A stretch of 10,994 nucleotides of DNA from Allomuricauda sp. (GCA_028289745.1 JANQOD010000213.1:1-10994), one strand, 5' to 3'; shown: positions 1 through 9,045, numbered from the stretch's first letter. Translations and numbers: made by a program. Notes: generated from the letters alone by a model not told the origin.

Positions 1-2768
1 TTTTCAACGCTGACTTCAAAAAGCCGTACCTCGCTTGTCGCGTTGGTCAAATACTCAAATTCGATGGTGTGGTCAGCACCATTTTGATTGACCGTCCACG
101 TTTCGCCCGGGGCCCCTTGTCTCAACACCCTGTTCAACGGTGAAGGCTCAAAGTACTTTTCGGCATACGGGTTCACATCGACCCCCGTTACGTTTGGAAA
201 GTCATCGCCGTAAATCTGGTGGTTCTTATAGTAGTTGCGGGTGGTTTCTTCCATATCCATAGTTCTGAAGACCCCGGTGGGCTCACTGGGCTCGTATATC
301 GGCAGCCATTCCTTTTCCATTCGGCCAAAGTCATCATAACCGATGTGGGTGACAATATCATTTTTATCGGGTGCCTGTCGTATGGCGTTTCGCTGCATGG
401 GCCTGCCAAGGCCATCGAAATAGGTCATTTCTTGAATGTAACTGTCGTTGTCCCCGAACATTTGGTTCGGCACAGGATCGGGCCATTCTACCTGATAGTT
501 TCGGGTATAAATGTAATTGTGACTTGCAGGGTCACTGCTGTAGGGGGTGGTGCCACAGTTTTCTGCTGCGGCAATGGTAATGTTGACAGCCGTTGAAGAA
601 CAGCTACCATCGAGTGCGGTAACATTGTATACCCCTGCAGGGGCATCGACAATCGCCCCATTTTGTACCACACCTGTTGTGGGATTTATGTCGTATGTGA
701 GTTGATTATCGAAATTATCGATAGTAAAGCGCCCTAAAGAGCCATCACAGGCCTCGTTTGAGACCAGTGTCAATGTTGGATCGGTCACACTGGCCGATTG
801 GTCACCTATAATGGCTTCTGTTGCACTCGACACACAACCGGCGTTGTTTTTTACCACTACTTGATACGTGCCCACGGCCAAATTTAGACTCTGGTTACTG
901 GTCTGAAAGGTGGTTCCGTTGTCAAAACTATAGGTATAATCGCCCCCTGTATGGCTGGTCACGGTGATACTGCCCGTTGCAGAAGAACAACTTACGTCGG
1001 TGACGGAGAGTTGTATGCCCATGGGTGTATCGGGCTGGGGGTCAATAATGGCCGTGGTGGATGAGGATATGCATCCAGCGGAGTTTTTTACCAATATCTG
1101 ATAAGAACCCGGTAACAATCCTGATTTACTGCTATTGGCCTGGTAGCTCTGGCCATTATCGAAACTATAGGTATTACCGCTATTGGTAGGGCTGGTGACT
1201 GTAATGGTACCGGTTGAACTGCTACATGTAGGTTGCAATATATCGACTTGTGGACCACTTGGTGTATTTGGTTGCGAATTAATGACTACATCAATAGATG
1301 GCGATATGCATCCAGCAGTATTTTTTACCAAAATGGTGTATGTGCCCGGTGCTAGACCTGATTGAATGAAATTGGTCTGAAAAGTTTGACCGTTATCAAA
1401 ACTATAGGTGTTGCCGCTTTCGGTCGGGCTGACTATGGTAATACTTCCTGTAGGCACACTACAGGTTGGCTGAGTGGGCGCGACTACCGGAATGTCTAAA
1501 GTTGGAGGTTGCGGGTCTATAGTGACACTTTCAGCCATTGAAACACAACCATCTGTATTTTTTACCCTCACGTTGTACGTTCCGGGAACAAGACCCGATT
1601 TCAAGGTTCCGGTCTGAAAGGTTGCCCCATCATCAAAACTATACTGAAATCCTGTACCTGTTGGGCTGGTTACCGTAATGCTACCGGTACTCATCGTGCA
1701 AGATGGATTTCCTCTGATAACCGATGGTCTTGAAGGTACTGAAAGTGCAGGGTTTATCGATTCACTAGTGGCCGTAGATATACATCCTGAGGAGTTTTTG
1801 ACCCTTATCTGGTAGGTGCCGGGCGACAACCCTGACTTTGTTACTCCTGACTGAAAAGTTGCGCCGTTATCAAAACTATAGGTATATCCAGCACCAGTCG
1901 GACTGCTCACGGTGATGCTTCCCGTGTTCACAGAACATGTTGGCTGTGAAACTGTGCCAAGTGCTGGAGCCGGGGGTTGTGGATTCACCGTAGCCGTAAC
2001 CTCTACCACGGAGCTCTCACAACCGCTTGAAGCGTTATAAGTCGATACCCAATAGGTCTTGCTACTGGTAAGTGAAGGACTGAAATTTTCACTGGTACTG
2101 ACCGTTGGGCCACCTGTGGCCGGCACATCGTACCAACGTACCGTATTTCCGCCTGTACCTGGGGATGCGGTGAGGGCTAAGATCCCCGGGCCACATCTCT
2201 CATCACCTGAGGCAGTGGGCGGGGCGGGGGCATTTATTTCGTCTGTTTGGCCATTACAGTTGTTGTCAACACCATCGCATACCTCAGTCGCCCCTGGGTA
2301 GATATTGGCGTTGTTGTCGTTGCAGTCATCATCGTTGCTTACATAGCCCGATGGTTGTGACACCGAAGAGGTGGTATTATTGGGGTCTCCATAGCCATCA
2401 TTGTCAAAGTCACGGTACCAAGTGGATGGTGTTCCGGTTTGGTTTACATTAAATCCACCAGGGGTTCCGTCATATGAATAATCTATCAATGCGCTTCTGC
2501 TGCTTGAGCTTGATTGGCAGGTGACGGTAATGGTGGTCTGATTGGTCTGTGTCACGGTCAACCAACTTGGCACATTACTGAAACTAAAGCTTCCAAAGCA
2601 TGGTGATCCCGAGTAATTGATGGTTATCGTTTGAGTACCTCCACTATTGGAAAAAGATAATGAGGATGGAGAAAGGGAACTTACCGAACACTGTGCGTTC
2701 AGTTTTCCAGAAAGGAATAATGCCAATACAACGGCTATTCCATATACATATTTGTTCGTTGATTTCAT
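1..2768 (-). CDS. DUF6443/RHS-family surface protein with SprB-like repeats (3' end outside window)
   Basis: This is an open frame of 922 codons from ATG at 2768 with no stop before the window edge, so the C-terminus is missing. Order read from translation: signal peptide (about 1-25, ending near NAQ); BACON-like beta domain (about 26-112, with SWLTVT and a final VNQTG); MopE-type acidic motif (about 116-175, with DDDCNDNNANIYPGATEVCDG); Ig-like domain of the CHU_C-associated kind (about 177-262); five SprB-like repeats of 79 residues (about 270-664); a degenerate sixth unit (to about 740); then DUF6443 (from about 748, with YIYTRNYQVEWP, MTYFDGLGRPMQ and DIVTHIGYDDFGR). In Bacteroidota, DUF6443 normally leads into RHS/YD repeats and a core domain, which would lie beyond position 1. 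The gene starts 7 bp after the stop of the RHS gene upstream, so the two are probably co-transcribed. A surface or secreted role is inferred. The DUF6443 assignment is strong; the BACON and Ig assignments are weaker. Confidence 0.9.
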   Translation of the reverse strand, partial: MKSTNKYVYGIAVVLALFLSGKLNAQCSVSSLSPSSLSFSNSGGTQTITINYSGSPCFGSFSFSNVPSWLTVTQTNQTTITVTCQSSSSSRSALIDYSYDGTPGGFNVNQTGTPSTWYRDFDNDGYGDPNNTTSSVSQPSGYVSNDDDCNDNNANIYPGATEVCDGVDNNCNGQTDEINAPAPPTASGDERCGPGILALTASPGTGGNTVRWYDVPATGGPTVSTSENFSPSLTSSKTYWVSTYNASSGCESSVVEVTATVNPQPPAPALGTVSQPTCSVNTGSITVSSPTGAGYTYSFDNGATFQSGVTKSGLSPGTYQIRVKNSSGCISTATSESINPALSVPSRPSVIRGNPSCTMSTGSITVTSPTGTGFQYSFDDGATFQTGTLKSGLVPGTYNVRVKNTDGCVSMAESVTIDPQPPTLDIPVVAPTQPTCSVPTGSITIVSPTESGNTYSFDNGQTFQTNFIQSGLAPGTYTILVKNTAGCISPSIDVVINSQPNTPSGPQVDILQPTCSSSTGTITVTSPTNSGNTYSFDNGQSYQANSSKSGLLPGSYQILVKNSAGCISSSTTAIIDPQPDTPMGIQLSVTDVSCSSATGSITVTSHTGGDYTYSFDNGTTFQTSNQSLNLAVGTYQVVVKNNAGCVSSATEAIIGDQSASVTDPTLTLVSNEACDGSLGRFTIDNFDNQLTYDINPTTGVVQNGAIVDAPAGVYNVTALDGSCSSTAVNITIAAAENCGTTPYSSDPASHNYIYTRNYQVEWPDPVPNQMFGDNDSYIQEMTYFDGLGRPMQRNAIRQAPDKNDIVTHIGYDDFGRMEKEWLPIYEPSEPTGVFRTMDMEETTRNYYKNHQIYGDDFPNVTGVDVNPYAEKYFEPSPLNRVLRQGAPGETWTVNQNGADHTIEFEYLTNATSEVRLFEVSVE
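778..1962 (-). repeat. Five tandem SprB-like repeats, exact 237-bp period
   Basis: The shared motif TYSFDNG, or close variants such as QYSFDDG, recurs at a constant spacing. Its anchor CAAAACT-type site (plus strand) falls at 923, 1160, 1397, 1634 and 1871, always 237 bp (79 codons) apart. Each unit reads roughly as PTCS..TGSITV.SPT..G..YSFDNG.TFQ....SGL.PGTY.V.VKN..GC. Each has two conserved cysteines, one near PTC and one in the GC motif, which could pair in an oxidising extracellular setting. A sixth, diverged unit follows at about 575-777 (LTYDINPTTG, AGVYNVTALDG). The match to the SprB repeat family is by motif recognition only. The unit boundaries given are approximate; the period is exact. 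Confidence 0.85.
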
Positions 2769-2775
2769 GGCAAGG

Positions 2776-5700
2776 TTAGTTTTTATAATGGTACTCATGG
2801 TCGGTCATTAGGTAGTTGTCTTCATCCCTGACTTCTTTCAGGCGATTGAATTCATCGTATTCGTAATGGGTGATATAGCCTCTTGGATCGGTAATACTGG
2901 TGACCCCGATCAAAGGCTCGTAGGTATAGGTTGTGACCATGGCTTGCGATAGATCAGGGTTTGTGCGCAGGCCATTGAGCTGTGCGAGATTTGATTGGTC
3001 ATACCCTTCAAGTTCGTTCTCCAATACCCCAAGTGCCGCAGCAATCTCAGTATACGAGGCATTTTCAATCTTTGCTATGGGATATTCACCATTGTGGCCC
3101 CAGAAATAGGAAACTATGGCCCCATTGGTCTTAGAGAGTTCCAATGGGTTTCCATGCGTACCGTATCGGCGATAGTTCAACCGCTGCTCTAAATCTGTTC
3201 CATTTTTAGAGGTTTCCACAAATTCAGGAAGGGTGAGGTTGTGTCCAGACCATGTTCGATAATTCGTTCGTTGAATGGTGGTATCGCCGTCTATAATCGT
3301 TTCGGTCTGAATGGGCTCGGCAATACGATGCTCTCCAGACTCAGTATTCAGTTTGGTCATTTTGAGCTGTTCAATGGCCTGAAACTGATTTGCTGTCAGG
3401 TCGATGTTGCCCAATGAATTGACAGCGGTGACATCATCTGGGTAATAGGTCTTGGTCAGTAATGTTTTGCCATCACTTCTAACGGTTTCGGTTCTGGTGG
3501 GTTGTAAATGGGTGTCGTTGTCATAAAAAATCGAAGTTGTTGTAGTGACTTCATTGCCATTTACATCTTTAATCGTACTTATCTTTGACGACACCAATTT
3601 TATTCCCGAATGAATGGGATATTCAACAATACGATAGTTCGAAATACTGTTTGGCAAATCTCTCCAACAACTTGTTGAAGGGCCCTCTAGCTTTGCAAAT
3701 GGCAGAACTTTGTACATCTTATAGCTCTGGGCCTCATTATATTTTTTATGCACATGATCATTTTCTTCATAGGTGATGAAATCTGTGCCGCCATTCGAAT
3801 AGGTGGTGGTGGATTTGTTCTGCCCTCCCATCCAATCTTTTTTGATCAGCATAATTCCTCCCCTATAGGCCAGACTAACGGGAAGTATTTCATCAACTTG
3901 AATATCGAAAGTGTAATGGGTTTTGCCAATATTGTTGCCCAAACGATCTTCTATATATTCGTTTACCCCGCTATACACTACCGGGCTTCCCCCACTCAAG
4001 GTCAAATCTTGAACCGTTCCGCCGGTCAAAAACCGTCTTTGAAAACCTCCCTGGGACGGACAATTTACACCACCACCTGCACCACCACCAATCATGTACA
4101 ATACTTCTTGCACCAAATACTGTTCGTTCAAGAAATGTTCTGGGGTAATGAGTTTGCCTGACGAATACTCATATCTTTTTGAAAAGGCCATTTCACCTGG
4201 CCTGGTATATGATTCAATCTTTTGCACACGCAAGCCCCCGGTAATTTTGGTTGTAGGTGTGGCAGTGTTTCTTTTTTTATAGGTTATATCTGCAATGATA
4301 TAAGCAGCACCGTCAAACTCTGTTGAGGTCGAACTGCCTTCAACCATTACCTTTAGTTCATAAGATGTGCCTGCATGAACTAAAATTGGATCAAAGGTCA
4401 CCTCAATCTTCGAATTGCTATCTGGAGGGTATTGGTAAGGGTCGATAATACGGCTCAAAATAGTGTAACCGTTAGCTCCCAACTGCTCTAATATCACCGT
4501 TGGGATTGTGCCTTGCTGGCTAATCATATCAGAAGCCTCTATTTTCAATGTTGCATACCCCGAATAATTTGGGGTAAAGGGTACTGAGTGTTGCAAGTAC
4601 GGAAGGTCTCCGATCATGATGTTGTCCAATCCGACTGCATTGGCAACTACTGTCGTATCGACTACTTGACCTTCGGTCGTAAAATACTCATTTGGTTCAA
4701 AAGTGAACTGGGTATACCCCCCTGTTGGGTACGTGATCTTTTCAAGGATGCCCGCTTGCATATTGGTGGCATGGGGGTCTCTATCTGCACTGCCTACATC
4801 ATTTCCATTGATTACGATATCTTGTTTGGGTATTAATGTGGTGTTCGAAATTTTTCCATTATAGTAGCCCCAGAAATCTTTTCCGTTCGAACCTACCGGG
4901 GGCAGCATATCTTGATTGTAGTCAAAGAGATGTTTTTTTGCCTCTACACTGGTTTTATCGTATTCGTGTAGTTCAATCAATTTCAGTCTATAACGACTAG
5001 CGTGAGTAGAATCTGGATTGATCGGATGCAGAATGTTCATGCTCGAGTAATAATGATCCTGTATGAATTCAAAACTCTTTATGGGTTCATATGCCACACC
5101 ATTGAAGCTGTAGACCTCGATGTTGTCAAGTCTTTCCCATCCGGCATCAAGACGACCCGTCGCCCGATTGAATACAATTTTTCCATTTGGAAATATGATT
5201 TCCTTTACCCTTTTGGGGGTATTTATGGTTTGCGTTATGGATGATAAATGGCCAAATTCATGGTCTGAGGGATACGTGTTGTCAGGGTAATTACCTACGG
5301 CTGTCGTTTCCCTATAATTGTACTGATAGGTGTAAATCGGGGTTACCGGATCATAAGAAAAGGATATGGTATCGGTTTTATTGGTTGAGATGATTTTTGA
5401 AAGATGCCAAGTAGACGTGTAGTTTTGTTCGTGGTTGACAACTTGCGACTGACCAAGACTTTGGGTTGTGGTCTGTTCGGTTTCATTGAACTCATAGACA
5501 ATTCCCGTTTCGGTTGTGACGACGAATTTACTTGGTACGCCCTCGAAATAATCTATTGAAATCGGTACCTCTTCAACAAGTCTTTCCTCTCCTTCACGGT
5601 CAAAGAAAAATGTACCCGAATATCCTCCAAAATTATAATGGTATAAATCTGATTCGGTATCTCTTTCACCCAAGACCACATCATCGAGGAAATCATAGTC

Positions 5701-6102
5701 CAAACCTATTTCAGATACTTCAGGAACATTATATTTCAAATAGCCATCTTGCGCATCGTCTGGTAGGCCACGAGGTACTTTTGAGATCATTCCGCCTGCG
5801 TTTAAAGACCAACCCAAGCCTACTTCAGATGCAATTTGATCTACTTGTATGCCGGCACTGTGATAGTTTATTGAAATGGGGATTTCAATGTCTTTTGAAT
5901 TTATGGTATAAAGCGGTATTGAGATGTTTGGAACACCGGTGTACATGCCGACCGGATACTCTCCATATTTAATAAACTCTTTCGCGGTTGGAGATGGTGG
6001 AAAGTATTCACGAAGCTCCAATGCCTCCTGTGAAAAGGTGTTGCTGACCGCCATTGATGAGAGGACAAGAATTTTACATGCCCTAAAAATCTTATTTGTC
6101 AT
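2776..6102 (-). CDS. RHS repeat-type secreted protein, 1108 residues
   Basis: Residues 1-25 form a signal peptide ending near TFSQ. The next ~110 residues are the characteristic Bacteroidota RHS N-terminus: KYGEYPVGMYTGVPNISIPL, then ISINYHSAGIQVDQIASEVG, then LGWSLNAGGMISKVPRG. The middle is beta-rich with no catalytic motif that I recognise. Near the C-terminus come SYFWGHNGEYPIAKIENASY, then TSITDPRGYITHYEYDEFNR and a final EYHYKN, which is one YD/RHS repeat. As I recall the family, HYKN is a common natural end for these flavobacterial proteins, so the gene looks complete rather than truncated. The ATG at 6102 overlaps the 3' end of the upstream gene by 11 bp, and the DUF6443 gene follows 7 bp after the stop. 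RHS/YD proteins usually form a beta-cage or filament on the cell surface or around an effector. Which of these applies here is not visible, and no toxin domain is present. Confidence 0.92.
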   Translation of the reverse strand: MTNKIFRACKILVLSSMAVSNTFSQEALELREYFPPSPTAKEFIKYGEYPVGMYTGVPNISIPLYTINSKDIEIPISINYHSAGIQVDQIASEVGLGWSLNAGGMISKVPRGLPDDAQDGYLKYNVPEVSEIGLDYDFLDDVVLGERDTESDLYHYNFGGYSGTFFFDREGEERLVEEVPISIDYFEGVPSKFVVTTETGIVYEFNETEQTTTQSLGQSQVVNHEQNYTSTWHLSKIISTNKTDTISFSYDPVTPIYTYQYNYRETTAVGNYPDNTYPSDHEFGHLSSITQTINTPKRVKEIIFPNGKIVFNRATGRLDAGWERLDNIEVYSFNGVAYEPIKSFEFIQDHYYSSMNILHPINPDSTHASRYRLKLIELHEYDKTSVEAKKHLFDYNQDMLPPVGSNGKDFWGYYNGKISNTTLIPKQDIVINGNDVGSADRDPHATNMQAGILEKITYPTGGYTQFTFEPNEYFTTEGQVVDTTVVANAVGLDNIMIGDLPYLQHSVPFTPNYSGYATLKIEASDMISQQGTIPTVILEQLGANGYTILSRIIDPYQYPPDSNSKIEVTFDPILVHAGTSYELKVMVEGSSTSTEFDGAAYIIADITYKKRNTATPTTKITGGLRVQKIESYTRPGEMAFSKRYEYSSGKLITPEHFLNEQYLVQEVLYMIGGGAGGGVNCPSQGGFQRRFLTGGTVQDLTLSGGSPVVYSGVNEYIEDRLGNNIGKTHYTFDIQVDEILPVSLAYRGGIMLIKKDWMGGQNKSTTTYSNGGTDFITYEENDHVHKKYNEAQSYKMYKVLPFAKLEGPSTSCWRDLPNSISNYRIVEYPIHSGIKLVSSKISTIKDVNGNEVTTTTSIFYDNDTHLQPTRTETVRSDGKTLLTKTYYPDDVTAVNSLGNIDLTANQFQAIEQLKMTKLNTESGEHRIAEPIQTETIIDGDTTIQRTNYRTWSGHNLTLPEFVETSKNGTDLEQRLNYRRYGTHGNPLELSKTNGAIVSYFWGHNGEYPIAKIENASYTEIAAALGVLENELEGYDQSNLAQLNGLRTNPDLSQAMVTTYTYEPLIGVTSITDPRGYITHYEYDEFNRLKEVRDEDNYLMTDHEYHYKN

Positions 6103-7486
6103 GTTTCAAAAGGTTTTCTAGTTTTTCCAATCGCTGTGTTAGTTCATCTATGTCACTTTCTTTTTCGGACATTCTTATTTTTTGTTCTATTGCATATAGG
6201 GTCAACTGTTCTATTTTCTCAAGCAATAGTTTATTCATCTCACCCAGTTCAATGCCATTGGCCTTGACCACTTTGGCAGAGGGCATATCGGGCAGGTGGC
6301 CCTTTTCTTCAATATGTTTTTTGATTTCTTCGAGGGTTGGCAGTCGGTAATCTTCTTCAAAGACATAATCAGGCCAAGTATCTTGGTCAACGCGGATCTC
6401 ACGGGCACGCACATGGCCATCAACCGCTAGTTTATAGGCCCCAGATGTGGTCGTACCAATGCCCACGCTTCCATTGTTATAGTGGATGTTGGAACCATCT
6501 TGTACCCAAACAGTGCCATTAGGGGGCGTCGAATCAGAGATATTGATGGTTGCGTTTGCTGAAACGGAGCCGTTACTGTTCGATATTGCCGTGATGGTTG
6601 CCGAACCTTCACTAACTGCTGTTACCACACCACTGCTGTTTACGGTGGCTACAGATATGTTCGAACTTGACCAGCTTAGACTGGGGTCTGTGGCATCATT
6701 GGGTAAGACCGTGGCTGAAATGGTAGCGGTTTGTCCAGTCGATAGGGACAAGGAGGTCGGACTCAATGAAACCGAAGTGACATCTACGTTCGAACCGCCA
6801 GGGTTCAACAATTCAGCAATGGTGGGTTCTTGCCCATTGACAAGATAGATAGTGGGGTCCCAGCAATACTGACGGTCGCTTGCATTTGTGTCTCCAAAAA
6901 GTAGCGCCCTCAACATAAGGGTAGTTGCACCAGGGGCAAATTTATAGTCTGTCATGTTGATGCTCGAGACCACACTGCCTGTGGTTATATCATAGACTTC
7001 GCCTAAAGAAGGACCCGAGTATGAATTGGGATGGATATACCCAACAAGCAGGTACCATTTATTAAGATCTGGCAGGTCGCCATACCAGAAATACGGGTTC
7101 GTGTCGATGGTACCGTCAAATTTCATGGTCGTTTCCTGATTGGAAGAATCTTTGGTATACAGTCCGAAGTAAGTAGACCCATAGTTAGAGCCTGTTTTCT
7201 TCAACCAAATGGTAAATCGGTAGGTTTGGTTGGGGTCTATCGTATGGTTACTGGTATAGATTCCACCATCTGGGCCGCCATCGCCATTGGGCTTTGACAT
7301 CCAGAGCACACTGGTGTTGCCTTGGGGGTCAGTTCCGTTGACTCTTTCATTTTCGCTGACTGGACCATAGATATAAAATCCACTGACAGATCCGGTACCC
7401 ACCGTCCAGGTAGAGGTATCCAACAAATTGTTTTGGGCCATTGCCAACAAGGGCAGCAACAAGATGATGTTTATCAGTTTTCTCAT
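6092..7486 (-). CDS. Secreted modular protein: jelly-roll, Big_2 Ig-like domain, shared fibre-like tail
   Basis: This protein has 464 residues. A signal peptide (1-17, cut near AMA/QNN) leads into a predicted beta jelly-roll domain (about 18-231) closely related to that of the gene at 9075-10460: both start NNLLD.STW.VG.GSV.GF and both contain YRFT.W.KK, KWYL.VG.IH and YIVNGQEP.IAELLNP or close forms. A bacterial Ig-like group 2 domain follows (about 233-318: VTSVSLSPTSLSLSTGQTAT, SSNISVATVNSSGVVTA). The shared tail (about 324-464) has VGIGTT, YKLAVDG, WPDYVFEEDYRLPTLEE, KGHLPDMPSAK and a long leucine-heptad coiled coil at the end. The jelly-roll may bind a glycan, but this is inference. The start ATG overlaps the upstream TGA in ATGA form (7483-7486), and the stop lies inside the following RHS gene; both suggest translational coupling. 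Confidence 0.88.
   Translation of the reverse strand: MRKLINIILLLPLLAMAQNNLLDTSTWTVGTGSVSGFYIYGPVSENERVNGTDPQGNTSVLWMSKPNGDGGPDGGIYTSNHTIDPNQTYRFTIWLKKTGSNYGSTYFGLYTKDSSNQETTMKFDGTIDTNPYFWYGDLPDLNKWYLLVGYIHPNSYSGPSLGEVYDITTGSVVSSINMTDYKFAPGATTLMLRALLFGDTNASDRQYCWDPTIYLVNGQEPTIAELLNPGGSNVDVTSVSLSPTSLSLSTGQTATISATVLPNDATDPSLSWSSSNISVATVNSSGVVTAVSEGSATITAISNSNGSVSANATINISDSTPPNGTVWVQDGSNIHYNNGSVGIGTTTSGAYKLAVDGHVRAREIRVDQDTWPDYVFEEDYRLPTLEEIKKHIEEKGHLPDMPSAKVVKANGIELGEMNKLLLEKIEQLTLYAIEQKIRMSEKESDIDELTQRLEKLENLLKHDK
6190..6512 (-). repeat. Shared tail module, copy 3 (within the gene at 6092-7486)
   Basis: DNA encoding VWVQDG...VGIGTT...WPDYVFE...HLPDMPSAK...LTLY. Its core at 6279-6334 differs from the other two copies by 3 of 56 bases. 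Other parts are more diverged: AVDGHVRAREIRV replaces the AVDGKLITEEVRV of the other two. Confidence 0.85.
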
Positions 7487-9045
7487 TCTTTGGTTTTTAA
7501 CTTTTTGATCTCGGTTTTTAACTCTATGACATACAATGTCAATTCTTCTATTTTTTCTAGTAACAGCCTGTTCATTTCACCCAGTTCAATGCCATTGGCC
7601 TTGACCGCTTTGGCAGAGGGCATATTGGGCAGGTGGCCCTTTTCTTCGATATGCTTTTTGATTTCTTCGAGAGTGGGGAGTCGATAATCTTGTTCGAAGA
7701 CATAGTCGGGCCAGGTGCCTGAAAGCTCTACCCTTACCTCTTCGGTAATCAACTTACCATCGACGGCAAGCGTATAGTTGGCGTTGGCGGCAGTACCTAT
7801 ACCCACATTACCAGAGTCATAATGAATGTTTCCACTGTTTTCAGTCCATAAGCTTGTGTTGCTTCCACTAGAACCCGACCCCCCCGTAGTGGCATCCGTA
7901 GAAATACCAGCGGAAGCAAAAGTTTCCGGACTGTTCATGGTGTTGAAATCAGTATCCGAAAAGTCTGGGGATATGATCGACTGAGAAATACGAATCTCTG
8001 CCAACTCACAATGCAGCAAATAATCTCCACCATTTTTACCGCCAAGTACAATATTACCTTGCTGTGAAGGTCTATACCAGCCAAAACCGGTCGTTGGGCT
8101 TAATGTAGTGGCCTGGCCATCTCCACGCATAAGTTCGTTTTCACCGACCAAGGTGGTTTCTGAAATCGAAAAGTAATGCCAGCCCAAAAAATCTGATGAA
8201 GGAAACATTCGCGCACCTTCGCCACTGGCCTCACTTTGAGGTTCTGATATGAAATAGGTCCTCGAAGCATTATTGGCGCTGCCTGCATGGCTTGCCAAAC
8301 TAATCCAACCCGTAGAATTACTCAAGGATAAAGAATGCCCGAAATTTGTGGCCGTAGAAGTGTTCTTTTTCCATATAGAGATACTGATGTTCCCACTGAG
8401 GTCAATGCCTCCATCGGGCAAAGTGTTATAGTCCGTTGTGCCATTGCCTTTCCAACTTTTTCCACCGTATGATGTGGTTCCCACGGTCGGTGTGCCATTA
8501 ACAGTCAAATGTTGATTGGAAGCACTATCATAATATCCGTCATGTGAAACAAAATAATAATTATGCCAGACCGCTTGACTGCCATAGGGATCATTTGCGG
8601 GAGGTTGAACTTCTCCAGTCTTATTGTACCAAATATAAATGGTCGTATCGGTAGTGGTTGAAAGAGACGGTATCTTCACCCATATCTGACATTTTCTATT
8701 GGCAGATGTCGCACTGGTTACAAACTTAACAACCTCGATGGCCAATTGATTGTCACCTGCGGCATCACTTGAAAAACGGATATCTCCACCCCCATTAAGT
8801 GCTGAGTTGGCCCCACCGTCAACCACTTCTTCGTTCAAATGTTCGAGCGTTATCAACACCGGAAAATCGATAAGATCCGTAGAACCCTTGACCAAATTGC
8901 TATTAATAGTTATTGCCTGTTTTCGACCCCATCCAGAAAAACCATTGAAAGATGGGTTTTCAAATGTCGAACTGTATTTCAATAGCTCTCCTGCTATTGT
9001 TGGTGTGCATCCAAGAAAGAATGCAAAGATGATACAGTATTTCAT
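7483..9045 (-). CDS. Secreted modular protein: DUF2341, LamG-like domain, shared fibre-like tail
   Basis: I chose the ATG at 9045 (520 residues). An ATG 17 codons upstream (9096) would overlap the previous gene and place a polar stretch before the hydrophobic signal sequence. The signal peptide is about 1-19; it contains FLGC, a poor lipobox, so a lipoprotein is possible but not favoured. A DUF2341-type domain covers about 38-165 (GWGRKQAITI, DFPVLITLEH, GGGDIRFSSDAAGD, IWVKIPSL, IYIWYNK). A concanavalin-like LamG fold follows at about 185-355 (NGTTDYNTLPDGGIDLSGNI, then SISIWKK). A Gly/Ser-rich linker leads to the shared tail (about 395-520: VGIGTA, LAVDGKLITEEVRVEL, WPDYVFEQDYRLPTLEE, HLPNMPSAK, coiled coil). 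DUF2341 with LamG is typical of secreted proteins that bind polysaccharide or act as adhesins; the ligand is unknown. Unlike both neighbouring paralogues, it lacks the NNLLD jelly-roll. Confidence 0.87.
   Translation of the reverse strand: MKYCIIFAFFLGCTPTIAGELLKYSSTFENPSFNGFSGWGRKQAITINSNLVKGSTDLIDFPVLITLEHLNEEVVDGGANSALNGGGDIRFSSDAAGDNQLAIEVVKFVTSATSANRKCQIWVKIPSLSTTTDTTIYIWYNKTGEVQPPANDPYGSQAVWHNYYFVSHDGYYDSASNQHLTVNGTPTVGTTSYGGKSWKGNGTTDYNTLPDGGIDLSGNISISIWKKNTSTATNFGHSLSLSNSTGWISLASHAGSANNASRTYFISEPQSEASGEGARMFPSSDFLGWHYFSISETTLVGENELMRGDGQATTLSPTTGFGWYRPSQQGNIVLGGKNGGDYLLHCELAEIRISQSIISPDFSDTDFNTMNSPETFASAGISTDATTGGSGSSGSNTSLWTENSGNIHYDSGNVGIGTAANANYTLAVDGKLITEEVRVELSGTWPDYVFEQDYRLPTLEEIKKHIEEKGHLPNMPSAKAVKANGIELGEMNRLLLEKIEELTLYVIELKTEIKKLKTKE
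7527..7853 (-). repeat. Shared tail module, copy 2 (within the gene at 7483-9045)
   Basis: This copy encodes the same tail. Bases 7616-7671 match 9217-9272 perfectly over 56 bp. A further 28-bp block starting at 7719 matches the block starting at 9320. Copies 1 and 2 are the closest pair. Confidence 0.87.

Noticed and set aside
219..596. Plus-strand open frame of 125 codons.
   Set aside because: It lies opposite the strongly supported DUF6443 coding region, has no recognisable motif and is a shadow of the minus-strand gene.
923..1880. Regularly spaced near-identical short sequences that might suggest a CRISPR or satellite array.
   Set aside because: The period is 237 bp, an exact multiple of three, inside one open frame. 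The repeats encode protein units with conserved residues.
3748..4161. Plus-strand open frame of 137 codons, and another at 5532-5972.
   Set aside because: Both lie wholly inside the RHS gene on the opposite strand, and their translations look like low-quality antisense sequence.
7322..7687. Plus-strand frames with a shared SPSSMPLAL...GRWPFSS sequence here, at 6096-6350 and at 9082-9288.
   Set aside because: The similarity is only the antisense reading of the shared tail module. It reflects conservation of the minus-strand genes, not a repeated plus-strand gene.
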